Source: Synechococcales cyanobacterium PMM_0002
GTDB taxonomy: Bacteria; Cyanobacteriota; Cyanobacteriia; Elainellales; Elainellaceae
Direction: 5' to 3'
NCBI GenBank assembly: GCA_949127925.1
Contig: CASBQX010000119.1
Location: 1-13,261, forward strand
Length of the DNA: 13,261 bases
Shown: positions 1 through 6,862 of the stretch, one piece after another
How the letters are laid out: every line of letters begins with the position of its first letter
Position numbering within the stretch: position 1 is the stretch's first letter
The notes under the pieces: model-generated
The model's input: the letters and a program-made list of their open reading frames with translations, nothing else
Told to the model about the DNA's origin: nothing
Databases searched by the model: none
Translations under genes and position numbers: made by a program

Positions 1-92
1 GATTCCAGGCTTCCTTCTTCTTCCCAGCGACGTAGCGTGTCGGTACTGACACCAAGGAATTCAGCCGCCTCAGAAATGGTAAACTTAGACAT
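1..92 (-). CDS. Partial helix-turn-helix DNA-binding protein (MerR/excisionase type; possible IS607-family recombinase N-terminus)
   Basis: Only the first 30 codons lie in the window; the gene runs off the left edge. It starts at the ATG read from 92 to 90. The visible peptide contains ISEAAEFLGVSTDTLRRW, a textbook MerR/excisionase-like helix-turn-helix in which the TLRRW segment forms the recognition helix, followed by a short acidic Glu-rich turn (EEEG). This N-terminus is typical of the serine recombinases (TnpA) of IS607-family elements. It also occurs in small excisionase-like proteins and MerR regulators, which cannot be told apart from so few residues. No clear ribosome binding site precedes the ATG. 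The gene is divergent from the helicase gene, with 194 bp between the two starts. If it is an IS607 recombinase, one end of the element should lie in that gap, but IS607 ends leave no target duplication and I cannot identify one. The HTH fold is confident; the family is inference. Confidence 0.62.
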   Translation of the reverse strand, partial: MSKFTISEAAEFLGVSTDTLRRWEEEGSLE

Positions 93-286
93 CTTTGGAT
101 ATTGCTAGGGATTGCCTAATCTTACCCGTTTGTCGGTGGTGCTGCGCGTATCCGATCGCCGTCAGTCGATTTTTGCTGGAGCCGAATTGCGCGCTCAAGG
201 GTGCCGTTGCCATATCAGTACATCTGCACCGAATCTGACCCGCAGCTCTGCTACAGTGAGCTATAGCGCGATCGCTCGTGTAACGA

Positions 287-1891
287 ATGCCCAATAGTTC
301 AATCAACGTGGCCGCGTCCAACCCGCCAGAGCTACGTCCTTATCAGATGCAGCTAATCAAAGACCTGTACACCAAACTGGGGCAGGGACACACCCGTGTA
401 GCCGTGATTGCAGGCACCGGAGCCGGGAAAACCGTGATTGCCGGACAAATCTGCGCCCATGCCGAATCGCGTGGCTGTCGGCTGATGTTTTTGGTGCATC
501 TAGATGTGTTGGTTGGCCAAACCTACGACAAAATGCGGTCGTTTGGGCTGCACTGCGGCTTCATCAAATCGGGCTGGAAAGAGGACCCCAGTGCCCCAAT
601 TCAGATTGGCAGCATTCAAACCATGGCCAAGCGCACCTGGTGGCGCAAATGGCACGCCGATGTGGTGCTGTTTGACGAAGCCCACACCACAGTATTTAGC
701 CAAGTTGGGCAGCAAATTATTTATGAAACGCATCGGCAGTCGGTGCATCTAGCCCTAACCGCAACGCCTTATCGATTGGGACGCGAGCAGCTCGGGGATC
801 ACATGGAAACGCTCGTAGCCTCCCCTGTGCCGTCGGAGCTGCAAACGATGGGCTTTTTGGCACCGATGAAGTACTACGGGTTTGCGGCAGAAAACCAGAT
901 TGACCTGTCTGCCGTTGGCACAGTAGCCGGAGATTATGACGAACGGGCGCTGAAAAATGCCTGCGATCGCCCTGAACTGGTACAACGCATCGTTGAAGAA
1001 TGGCTGCGACTGGTGCCCGACAAGCGCACGATTGCCTTTGGCGTTGATGTTGAACATGCCCGCCACGTTGCCGAGGCATTTAACCGGGCTGGCATTATCG
1101 CCGCCGTGGTAGACGGAGAAACTCCGATCAAAGAGCGCCATCAGCTCTACGCCAAATTGCGCGAGGGTCAGATCACCGTACTCACCTCTTGTAACGTGAT
1201 CAGCATCGGTTTTGATGAACCCAGCGTTGAAGTGGGTTTGCTGCTGCGCCCCACCAAATCACGGGCGCTGCATCATCAGCAAATTGGTCGGGTGATGCGG
1301 ATTTCACCCCAGTCGGGCAAGCTGCACGGCACCATTTTGGATCAGGCGGGCAACCTGAATCGTCTGGGGTTTCCAGAAGATGTGTATGAGTATCACCTGC
1401 CGACCACAGAAGAGCCGGAAACGCTGGGCATGGGTTCTGCTCCCACTAAGCAATGCCCTGCCTGTGGCTTTATTCTGCGGATTGCGCTGATGGAATGCCC
1501 TGAGTGTGGCCATCAATGGATTGAGTCAGCGCAGGTGATTTTAGATGACTTAGCCGAGGTGTTGAGTGAGCAGCAAGAAGAACAAATTCAAGCAGTGCCG
1601 GAAGCAGAAATGATTCGAGTGTTTCATCTACAGCGGCAGCGTACCTATCAGGAGGGGGCGGCTCCATCGTGGGGCGATCGCCGCTTCTTCGAGAAATTTA
1701 ACTGCTTGCCAAAAGACGATTGGTGCCTAGGGGCAGTTTTTGGTAGCGCGCCCGCCGTAGCCGACCAACATGCTTACAAGGGCTATCTGATGGCGATCGC
1801 CCGACGCCAAGGCAAGTCTATTTCTTGGGTAATTAGCGAGTTTCAAAAAGAATTTGGTCCACACGGCTGGGAAGCTGTGTTTTTCCGGTGA
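287..1891 (+). CDS. Superfamily 2 DEAD/DEAH-box helicase with C-terminal zinc ribbon
   Basis: A 534-residue ATP-dependent nucleic-acid helicase or translocase of the SSL2-like SF2 group. Motifs appear in order: an N-terminal Q-motif-like LRPYQ (about 16-20), Walker A AGTGAGKT (42-49), Walker B DEAH (130-133), motif III LTAT (157-160), motif V around SIGFDEP (306-312) and motif VI QIGRVMR (332-338) with the arginine finger. Both RecA-like lobes are therefore complete. A zinc ribbon with cysteines at 390, 393, 404 and 407 follows. The last about 100 residues are a small domain I do not recognise, ending in a Lys/Trp-rich segment that may contact DNA. The ATG at 287 is chosen because an in-frame TAA lies at 281-283; no strong ribosome binding site is visible. 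The substrate and pathway are not evident; repair, or replication of a mobile element, are possible. The neighbouring HTH gene hints at mobile-element context but does not prove it. Confidence 0.9.
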   Translation: MPNSSINVAASNPPELRPYQMQLIKDLYTKLGQGHTRVAVIAGTGAGKTVIAGQICAHAESRGCRLMFLVHLDVLVGQTYDKMRSFGLHCGFIKSGWKEDPSAPIQIGSIQTMAKRTWWRKWHADVVLFDEAHTTVFSQVGQQIIYETHRQSVHLALTATPYRLGREQLGDHMETLVASPVPSELQTMGFLAPMKYYGFAAENQIDLSAVGTVAGDYDERALKNACDRPELVQRIVEEWLRLVPDKRTIAFGVDVEHARHVAEAFNRAGIIAAVVDGETPIKERHQLYAKLREGQITVLTSCNVISIGFDEPSVEVGLLLRPTKSRALHHQQIGRVMRISPQSGKLHGTILDQAGNLNRLGFPEDVYEYHLPTTEEPETLGMGSAPTKQCPACGFILRIALMECPECGHQWIESAQVILDDLAEVLSEQQEEQIQAVPEAEMIRVFHLQRQRTYQEGAAPSWGDRRFFEKFNCLPKDDWCLGAVFGSAPAVADQHAYKGYLMAIARRQGKSISWVISEFQKEFGPHGWEAVFFR

Positions 1892-1953
1892 GACTTTTTC
1901 CAGTCGTTTCCGTGATTTCAACACCTATGACTGTAAAACTCCATAGACCGATA

Positions 1954-2001
1954 AAGAAAAAGCAGACAGCCAGTAGCCCCCACCGCTGTCTGCTTCTTCT
2001 T
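1954..2001. terminator. Convergent, probably bidirectional hairpin terminator
   Basis: Arms 1954-1970 and 1985-2001 are complementary over 17 positions with a single imperfect (G-T type) position; the inner 11 bp (AAGCAGACAGC / GCTGTCTGCTT) are perfect. The loop is 14 nt and C-rich on the plus strand. It lies between the helicase stop (1891) and the convergent stop of the small membrane protein (2089). On the minus strand the stem runs into a T-rich tract (read from about 1963 down to 1951), fitting a Rho-independent terminator for the 2089-2277 gene. On the plus strand the tail is pyrimidine-rich but has fewer T, so termination of the helicase transcript is less certain. Confidence 0.7.
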
Positions 2002-2088
2002 GAGATGGACAAGCCATCCTTCACAAAAGCATAATCTGTCTGCATCCAAAATTTGACGTCGGCAAAAGAAGTTCAGCCAAACCGCTGA

Positions 2089-2277
2089 CTATTGACTCTC
2101 TTGCCAACTACGCCATCCCATCAACGCTGCCAAGATCAGGGTAGGTGATAAAACAAGCCCGAGGGCGATCGCGGGAGACGGAGGAAGATTTAAAAGAGGA
2201 ACTGCATATTTGATGGCGATCGCCAGCACTGCTGAACTAATTAGCAGCTTTAATCCAAATGTGACGTTGGTTTCCAT
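2089..2277 (-). CDS. Small membrane protein, hypothetical
   Basis: A 62-residue protein that I do not recognise as a named family. It is almost all hydrophobic, with two predicted membrane segments at roughly residues 8-30 and 35-54 separated by a short proline-containing turn (LNLPPSP). The tail is short and polar (RSWQESQ). There is one lysine in the first segment region and one just before it. It probably sits in a membrane as a helical hairpin. The reading frame is supported by its own terminator-like hairpin downstream (1954-2001) and a promoter-like motif immediately upstream (2285-2293), and no larger gene overlaps it. The gene lies 88 bp downstream of the LysM/LytM gene on the same strand, so co-transcription is also possible. 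No ribosome binding site is seen before the ATG. Function unknown. Confidence 0.6.
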   Translation of the reverse strand: METNVTFGLKLLISSAVLAIAIKYAVPLLNLPPSPAIALGLVLSPTLILAALMGWRSWQESQ

Positions 2278-2284
2278 AAAATTG

Positions 2285-2293
2285 ATTGTACCA
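2285..2293 (-). promoter_or_regulatory. Candidate extended -10 promoter element for the small membrane protein
   Basis: Read on the minus strand the site is TGGTACAAT, five of six matches to the TATAAT -10 box with the TGn extension. No good -35 box lies 16-18 bp upstream. Transcription from it would start at about 2278-2279, right at the ATG (2277), so the mRNA would be leaderless or nearly so. This is motif matching only. Confidence 0.28.
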
Positions 2294-2314
2294 ACGCTTC
2301 CAGCGGTAACTGCA

Positions 2315-2332
2315 TCAAATTGGTCAAATTGG
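2315..2332. repeat. Two-copy 9-bp tandem repeat
   Basis: TCAAATTGG occurs twice in direct succession in the 88-bp gap between the LysM/LytM gene stop and the small membrane protein start. The copies are identical. It could be a replication-slippage product or a paired binding site; nothing in the sequence decides this. Confidence 0.5.
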
Positions 2333-2365
2333 CAGAAAAATTCTAGGGAAAAGCTATTAGGACGC

Positions 2366-3298
2366 TCATTGACCCACGCGCATCGTCCGAAAATAGGCGC
2401 TTGGATCTTGAGCTACCCAGCCCAAGCTGGAATTAGTCCGGATTTCAAACTGGAGATGGGGCAGTTGGGTAGTGCTGCTGTGGCCAGTCGTGCCAATGCG
2501 ATCGCCGGCTCTGACCACTTGCCCCACCTGAACCGTGAAGCTGTCCAGTTGGGCATAGCGGGTTTGTAGCCCCTGCGGATGGTTGATCACAACCAAGTTG
2601 CCATAGCCACCTTGAGTCCCGGCAAAGGCAACGGTGCCCCCGCCCGCCGCCCGCACAGCCGTTCCGGTCTCGACTGCCAACTCGACGCCACTGTTAAACA
2701 CAACCGCTTGAGAGGCAGAATCGACCTGCCAGCCATAGCCTTTGAGGACGGAGGCTGTGGCGGGTAGCGGATAGGTGCTGAGCACGCTGTTGGCAGTAGG
2801 AGTCGCGGCGGCAGGAGACGCCGTAGCTGCTGTAGTCGGCGCATTTGGCGACCAGTTTACCCCTGGGATAAAGGCAATCCGAGGCACGTTCTGACAGCCA
2901 TTCGCCTCAAAAATTACATCGGCGCGAATTCGATAGATGCGCCCTAAATCTCGCCAAGTGTTGCCCTGAGGCACCGCGACTTGAATGCCATTGTAGGGAG
3001 GAACCAGAATCTCTGCCCCTACTGGAGCCGTGCCACCGCGCAACGCCGGATTTAGCCCCATCAACGTCGCTGGGATCAGGCTGTAGCGCTGAGCCAGACT
3101 GACCAACGTTTCGCCCGACGCAACGCGATGGCGAGCCAGTCGGGAGAGGGCAGGAGCAGGACAGGAGGTTGCGCTAGTTTGGGCGATGGCGTAGCCTGAG
3201 CTTGCTCGTATCGCCTCCAAATCAGGCATCCCTAACCCAATGCCAGAGGTGATGGCGACTAGCAAAAGATAATCAGAAATTCGGGGTAACAGGTTCAT
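2366..3298 (-). CDS. LysM and degenerate LytM/M23-domain envelope protein
   Basis: A 310-residue protein from ATG 3298; an in-frame TTG at 3319 would add seven residues. Numbers below use the TTG-started 317-residue form. Domain order: a basic N-terminus, a hydrophobic signal or anchor segment (about 17-30), a LysM repeat (about 64-108: HRVASGETL to LVPP), a second weaker LysM-like unit (about 113-155), an Ala/Thr/Pro linker (157-185) and a C-terminal LytM/M23 fold (about 195-305). The fold is clear (GTAVRAAGGGTVAFAG, GGYGNLVVINH, AGDRIGTTG). The metal site is not: the HxGxD motif is N209-S-G-V-E213, YAH is YAQ257 and HLHFE is H288-L-Q290-F-E. All zinc ligands are thus replaced and it should not hydrolyse peptidoglycan. 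By analogy with EnvC and NlpD it may bind the wall and control an amidase (inference). It is divergent from the Deg protease gene, with a shared 306-bp upstream region. Confidence 0.88.
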   Translation of the reverse strand: MNLLPRISDYLLLVAITSGIGLGMPDLEAIRASSGYAIAQTSATSCPAPALSRLARHRVASGETLVSLAQRYSLIPATLMGLNPALRGGTAPVGAEILVPPYNGIQVAVPQGNTWRDLGRIYRIRADVIFEANGCQNVPRIAFIPGVNWSPNAPTTAATASPAAATPTANSVLSTYPLPATASVLKGYGWQVDSASQAVVFNSGVELAVETGTAVRAAGGGTVAFAGTQGGYGNLVVINHPQGLQTRYAQLDSFTVQVGQVVRAGDRIGTTGHSSTTQLPHLQFEIRTNSSLGWVAQDPSAYFRTMRVGQ

Positions 3299-3328
3299 AC
3301 GCCGTCCAACGCGGGTCAAAAATTGCAG

Positions 3329-3366
3329 CAGTGCCGCTAAAGCATCTAAAGCAGTGTCGCTAAAGC
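3329..3366. repeat. Pair of 15-bp near-identical direct repeats
   Basis: CAGTGCCGCTAAAGC at 3329-3343 recurs as CAGTGTCGCTAAAGC at 3352-3366 with one mismatch, 23 bp apart start to start (about two helical turns). A third partial match, CTAAAGC, lies between them at 3346-3352. They sit just upstream of the LysM/LytM start, where a regulator could bind; the role is unproven. Confidence 0.5.
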
Positions 3367-3440
3367 TGACACGCTACAAAACTCTAGACTGAATCTAACA
3401 AACAAAAGTTCAAGCCAGTTTGGGTAGATAGCTCTAACCG

Positions 3441-3468
3441 TTGAAGAAGCGTGTCAAAATCATAATAT
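3441..3468 (+). promoter_or_regulatory. Candidate sigma-70-type promoter for the Deg protease gene
   Basis: TTGAAG (3441-3446) and TAATAT (3463-3468) are spaced by 16 bp, each with four of six matches to the -35 and -10 consensus. Transcription would start at about 3475, inside the 11-bp repeats, giving a leader of about 130 nt. Weak motif evidence. Confidence 0.25.
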
Positions 3469-3510
3469 CTAGCCCCAATCTAGCCCCAATCTAGCCCCAG
3501 TCTAGCCCTG
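3467..3510. repeat. Four-copy 11-bp tandem repeat
   Basis: The unit ATCTAGCCCCA is repeated exactly at 3467-3477, 3478-3488 and 3489-3499, followed by a diverged copy GTCTAGCCCTG at 3500-3510. The 11-bp period is close to one helical turn, so each copy would face the same side of the DNA. It lies about 95 bp before the Deg protease start, either as an upstream array of binding sites or in the mRNA leader. Confidence 0.9.
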
Positions 3511-3604
3511 ACATGCTCAGTCCAAGAATTCCCAATCCTGCGCAGCGGGCGGTGCAGGCATCACAGGGTTTAACGCTTGCGCTCACAACCCCACCCTAAC
3601 GATC

Positions 3605-4819
3605 ATGACTATGACCTCCAAGACTTTGACCACCTATGCCGTGCTCTTGGTGGCAGGCGGTGCCTTAGGCTGGGTCGGCAACCAATCCCTGAAGACCGCG
3701 CATCTGAGGCTAAATCCAGACAATGCCGCCGCGTTAAAGTCTGTACCTGTGGTTCAACCCAGCGCTATGGCACCTGTAGCGGCGGCAGTCCAATCGAGCA
3801 ACCGCAACTTTATTGCGATCGCCGTGGAGCGGGTTGGACCTGCTGTGGTGCGGATTGATGCCTCCCGTACGGTCGCCAATCAGTTGCCTGATGCGTTGCG
3901 AAACCCTTTCTTTCGGCGCTTCTTTGGCGACGAGCGCGGTGCCCCCCCTGAACGGGTCGAGCGCGGCACCGGGTCGGGCTTCATTGTCACTCAAGATGGC
4001 CACATCATCACCAATGCCCATGTGGTGGCCGGAGCCGATACGGTCACCGTGACGCTCAAAGACGGACGTGAGTTTGAAGGCAAGGTTGTTGGGGTCGATC
4101 GCGTGACCGATGTGGCCGCGATTAAAATAGCAGCGACGACACTACCGACCGTGACCCTAGGCAGCTCCGAAACCCTAATTCCGGGCGAGTGGGCGATCGC
4201 CATCGGCAACCCTCTGGGCTTAGACAACACCGTCACCGCTGGCATCATCAGTGCCACCGGGCGCTCTAGCTCTCAAGTTGGCGTTCCCGATCGCCGAGTC
4301 CGCTTCATTCAGACCGATGCTGCGATCAATCCAGGGAATTCGGGTGGGCCTTTGCTGAATAATCGCGGCGAGGTGATTGGGATCAATACCGCGATTCGCG
4401 CTAACGCCCAGGGTTTAGGGTTTGCTATTCCGATCGAAACTGCCCGCCGCATTGCCGATCAGCTGTTCGCTAACGGCCAGGTCGAGCATCCCTACCTAGG
4501 GATTCAAATGGTAGATTTAACGCCAGCCCTGCAAGAAAGAATTAATCAAGATAACGAGCTAAATGTTCGGCTTGCCGTCACCCAAGGCGTGTTGGTCGTT
4601 CAGGTGATAGACGGCACGCCAGCCGCCCAGGCAGGTTTGAAGCCAGGAGATGTGATTATCAAAATTAACGATATCGCCGTCACCGCTTCGTCTGAGGTGC
4701 AAGATCAGGTGGAATCTAGCAAAATTGGCAATGTGCTGAAGGTCGAGATTAACCGAGAAGGGCAAACCAAAGCAATTGAAGTGCGTCCGACATCCCTGCC
4801 CCTTGAACAATTAAATTGA
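3605..4819 (+). CDS. HhoA/HhoB/HtrA (Deg) family serine endopeptidase
   Basis: A 404-residue trypsin-like protease that degrades or holds misfolded envelope proteins in the periplasm or thylakoid lumen. An N-terminal hydrophobic segment (about 9-26) is a signal peptide or anchor, followed by a low-complexity linker to about residue 66. The protease domain (about 70-285) carries a complete triad: His139 in TNAHVV, Asp169 in VTDVAAIKI and Ser246 in NPGNSGGPL. One PDZ domain follows (about 296-394), as in cyanobacterial HhoA, HhoB and HtrA rather than the two-PDZ E. coli DegP. The sequence does not tell which of the three paralogues this is, so no symbol is given. The start is ATG 3605 or ATG 3611 two codons later; neither has a strong ribosome binding site. 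nagB starts 41 bp downstream with no terminator seen between, so some read-through is likely. Confidence 0.95.
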   Translation: MTMTSKTLTTYAVLLVAGGALGWVGNQSLKTAHLRLNPDNAAALKSVPVVQPSAMAPVAAAVQSSNRNFIAIAVERVGPAVVRIDASRTVANQLPDALRNPFFRRFFGDERGAPPERVERGTGSGFIVTQDGHIITNAHVVAGADTVTVTLKDGREFEGKVVGVDRVTDVAAIKIAATTLPTVTLGSSETLIPGEWAIAIGNPLGLDNTVTAGIISATGRSSSQVGVPDRRVRFIQTDAAINPGNSGGPLLNNRGEVIGINTAIRANAQGLGFAIPIETARRIADQLFANGQVEHPYLGIQMVDLTPALQERINQDNELNVRLAVTQGVLVVQVIDGTPAAQAGLKPGDVIIKINDIAVTASSEVQDQVESSKIGNVLKVEINREGQTKAIEVRPTSLPLEQLN

Positions 4820-4851
4820 AATTAAAACTTGAAGTTACGAAGTTAAATTGA
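4811..4851. repeat. Two copies of a 9-bp AT-rich direct repeat in the protease-nagB gap
   Basis: TTAAATTGA occurs at 4811-4819, overlapping the protease stop codon, and again at 4843-4851, ten bases before the nagB ATG. The whole 41-bp gap is AT-rich compared with its neighbours. Possibly chance or a remnant duplication; no terminator hairpin is evident. Confidence 0.35.
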
Positions 4852-4860
4852 CCTAAATTA

Positions 4861-5682
4861 ATGCGTTTGATCATCCATCCGTCTGCCGATGCAGTCGCCA
4901 GTTGGGCTGCTCACCAGATTAAACAGCGAATTGATTGCATTGCCCCCACCTCCGACAGACCATTCGTTCTGGGCTTGCCGACCGGTAGCACCCCCCTGAA
5001 GCTCTACAGCCATTTGATTGATCTATATCAACAGGGAAAACTGAGCTTCAAACATGTGGTCACGTTCAACATGGATGAGTATGTGGGGTTAGCCGATGGG
5101 CATCCCCAGAGCTATCGCACCTACATGTTCAACACGCTGTTCAGCCATATTGACATTCCCAAAGAACAGGTGTTTATGTTGAACGGCAATGCTCCCGACC
5201 TGGAGCGCGAATGTCAGCACTATGAGGACTCGATCAGAGCATTCGGCGGCGTTGATCTGTTTATTGGTGGGGTAGGCGAAGACGGGCATATTGCGTTCAA
5301 TGAACCCGGTGCGTCTCTGGCCTCCCGGACTCACCTCAAGCCCCTCTGCCAGCGCACCAGAGCCGCCAATGCTCGTTTTTTTAATCATGATATTGACCAG
5401 GTGCCTAAATGGGCGCTAACGGTAGGATTAGCAACCGTGATGGACGCAGTTGAGGTAATGATTTTGGTGCAGGGATCTCACAAAGGCGTGGCCTTGCAGC
5501 ACGCGATTGAGGGTGGAGTTAATCATCTGTGGCCGATCTCGACCCTGCAACTGCATCCTCGTAGTCTTGTGGTGTGCGATCAAGATGCCACGGTGGAGCT
5601 GAAGGTGAAAACAGTACGATACTTCACAGCGCTAGAACAAGATAGCCTGACCTTGCCCCATCTCGACCCAACGGTAGCTTGA
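4861..5682 (+). CDS. nagB: Glucosamine-6-phosphate deaminase
   Basis: A 273-residue cytosolic enzyme converting glucosamine-6-phosphate to fructose-6-phosphate and ammonia, the last step of amino-sugar breakdown. E. coli NagB has 266 residues and the active-site numbering matches exactly: Asp72 in NMDEYVGL, Asp141 and His143 in GEDGHIAFNEP, and Glu148. The phosphate-binding loop LGLPTGSTP lies at 37-45. The C-terminal extension past about residue 262 is slightly longer than usual and looks unstructured. No frameshift or lost residue is seen. The ATG at 4861 begins directly with the conserved MRLIIHPSA stretch. nagA follows 7 bp after the stop, so the two are almost certainly translated from one mRNA. 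Confidence 0.96.
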   Translation: MRLIIHPSADAVASWAAHQIKQRIDCIAPTSDRPFVLGLPTGSTPLKLYSHLIDLYQQGKLSFKHVVTFNMDEYVGLADGHPQSYRTYMFNTLFSHIDIPKEQVFMLNGNAPDLERECQHYEDSIRAFGGVDLFIGGVGEDGHIAFNEPGASLASRTHLKPLCQRTRAANARFFNHDIDQVPKWALTVGLATVMDAVEVMILVQGSHKGVALQHAIEGGVNHLWPISTLQLHPRSLVVCDQDATVELKVKTVRYFTALEQDSLTLPHLDPTVA

Positions 5683-5689
5683 CAAATCC

Positions 5690-6847
5690 ATGTACGCACT
5701 GACGCACTGTACGCTCCACACGGGCTGGGAAGACCTGACGGATCATGCCCTGCTGATTGAAGGCGATCGCATTTTCGACTTGATCCCCACGGCTCACCTC
5801 GACCCTGATCTACCCACTTTGAACTTGGGTGGCCACCACGCGACACCCGGATTAATTGACCTGCAACTCAACGGCTGCGGCGGCGTGATGTTTAACGACA
5901 GCATTACACCTGCCACCCTCGATACAATGCATCAAACAAACCTCAAGAGTGGCACCACGAGCTATCTGCCCACGCTAATCACCACATCCGATGCCGACAT
6001 GCTCACCGCGATGCAGGTGGTGAGTCAGTATCGTCGGCACAGTCCCCACAACATTTTGGGGCTACATCTAGAAGGGCCATATCTCAACGAGAAGCGCAAA
6101 GGCATCCATGATGCCGCCTACATCCGCCCGCTCGATTGCACCATGCTAGACCAGCTTGTGCAAGCGGGGCGAGAAACAGTCAAACTGTTGACCCTGGCTC
6201 CAGAAATGGTAGAACCAGCCGATATTCGGCGGCTAGTCGCGGCTGGGATCTGCGTTGCTGCTGGGCACAGCGACGCCACCTACGAACAGGCGATCGCTGG
6301 GTTCGACGCGGGCGTTAGCATGGCAACGCATTTGTTCAATGCCATGTCGCCCTGGTTGGGTCGCAGCCCTGGCTTAGTCGGAGCTGTATTTGCCCGCAAC
6401 GAGGTCTATGCGGGGATCATTGCCGATGGCCATCATGTTCACTTCAACTCAATTGAGTTAGCCCGCCAAATTAAGCGCGAACGGCTGGTGTTGGTGACCG
6501 ACGCCACCCCTCCAGCAGGTACCCACATAGACTCATTTTGGATTGGTGGGCAACAAGTATTTTACCGAGACGGCAAATGTGTCTCTGCCGACGGCACGCT
6601 GGGCGGCTCTGCCCTGACGCTGATCGAAGCGGTTGCCAACTGCGTCCAACGGCTAGACATTCCCTTGGCTGAGGCGTTGAGAATGGCATCGAGTTACCCG
6701 GCTAGGGCGATCGCAGTGGATGACCATTTGGGCTACCTCAGTCCGGGCTATGTCGCCAACCTCACCGTCTTTGATCAGGCGCTACAGATAGTGGGAGTTA
6801 TTGATCGAGGTCAGTGGCTCAGTCAAACGCATCTGTCAGTAAATTGA
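5690..6847 (+). CDS. nagA: N-acetylglucosamine-6-phosphate deacetylase
   Basis: A 385-residue amidohydrolase-superfamily enzyme that removes acetate from N-acetylglucosamine-6-phosphate, feeding glucosamine-6-phosphate to NagB. The motifs are all present: PGLIDLQLNG (53-62, with Gln59 as in E. coli NagA), HLEGPYLN with Glu128 as metal ligand, AGHSDAT with His193, THLFNAM with His214, and VTDA with catalytic Asp271. Length and spacing match the E. coli enzyme. The start at 5690 is 7 bp past the nagB stop. In the cell it may process imported GlcNAc or sugars recovered from the wall; no transporter, kinase or regulator of the nag pathway is in this window. A 13-bp tandem duplication spans its stop codon, and a hairpin follows. 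Confidence 0.96.
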   Translation: MYALTHCTLHTGWEDLTDHALLIEGDRIFDLIPTAHLDPDLPTLNLGGHHATPGLIDLQLNGCGGVMFNDSITPATLDTMHQTNLKSGTTSYLPTLITTSDADMLTAMQVVSQYRRHSPHNILGLHLEGPYLNEKRKGIHDAAYIRPLDCTMLDQLVQAGRETVKLLTLAPEMVEPADIRRLVAAGICVAAGHSDATYEQAIAGFDAGVSMATHLFNAMSPWLGRSPGLVGAVFARNEVYAGIIADGHHVHFNSIELARQIKRERLVLVTDATPPAGTHIDSFWIGGQQVFYRDGKCVSADGTLGGSALTLIEAVANCVQRLDIPLAEALRMASSYPARAIAVDDHLGYLSPGYVANLTVFDQALQIVGVIDRGQWLSQTHLSVN

Positions 6848-6862
6848 GACAGTAAATTGAGA
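6837..6862. repeat. Perfect 13-bp tandem duplication across the nagA stop
   Basis: CAGTAAATTGAGA occurs at 6837-6849 and again at 6850-6862 without interruption. The first copy contains the final nagA codons and the TGA stop (6845-6847); the second supplies the left arm of the downstream hairpin. It looks like a replication-slippage event. Confidence 0.85.

Larger units (their letters stand above)
3299..3604. promoter_or_regulatory. Divergent intergenic control region
   Basis: This 306-bp gap separates the starts of the minus-strand LysM/LytM gene and the plus-strand Deg protease gene, so it must hold the promoters of both unless transcription comes from far outside. It contains a pair of near-identical 15-mers (3329-3366), a weak inverted repeat GTGTC/GACAC (3354-3358 and 3368-3372), a candidate plus-strand promoter (3441-3468) and four 11-bp tandem repeats (3467-3510). 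I see no open frame or RNA gene in it. Confidence 0.6.

Noticed and set aside
85..321. Minus-strand 78-residue open frame overlapping the helicase start
   Set aside because: It overlaps the 5' end of the HTH gene in another frame and covers the helicase start; composition is random-looking.
1833..2045. Minus-strand 70-residue open frame with a hydrophobic stretch
   Set aside because: It overlaps the helicase end and its hydrophobic part is encoded by the terminator hairpin; the hairpin explains the sequence better.
2210..2569. Plus-strand 119-residue open frame
   Set aside because: It is antisense to both the small membrane protein and the LysM/LytM gene and shows no recognisable domain.
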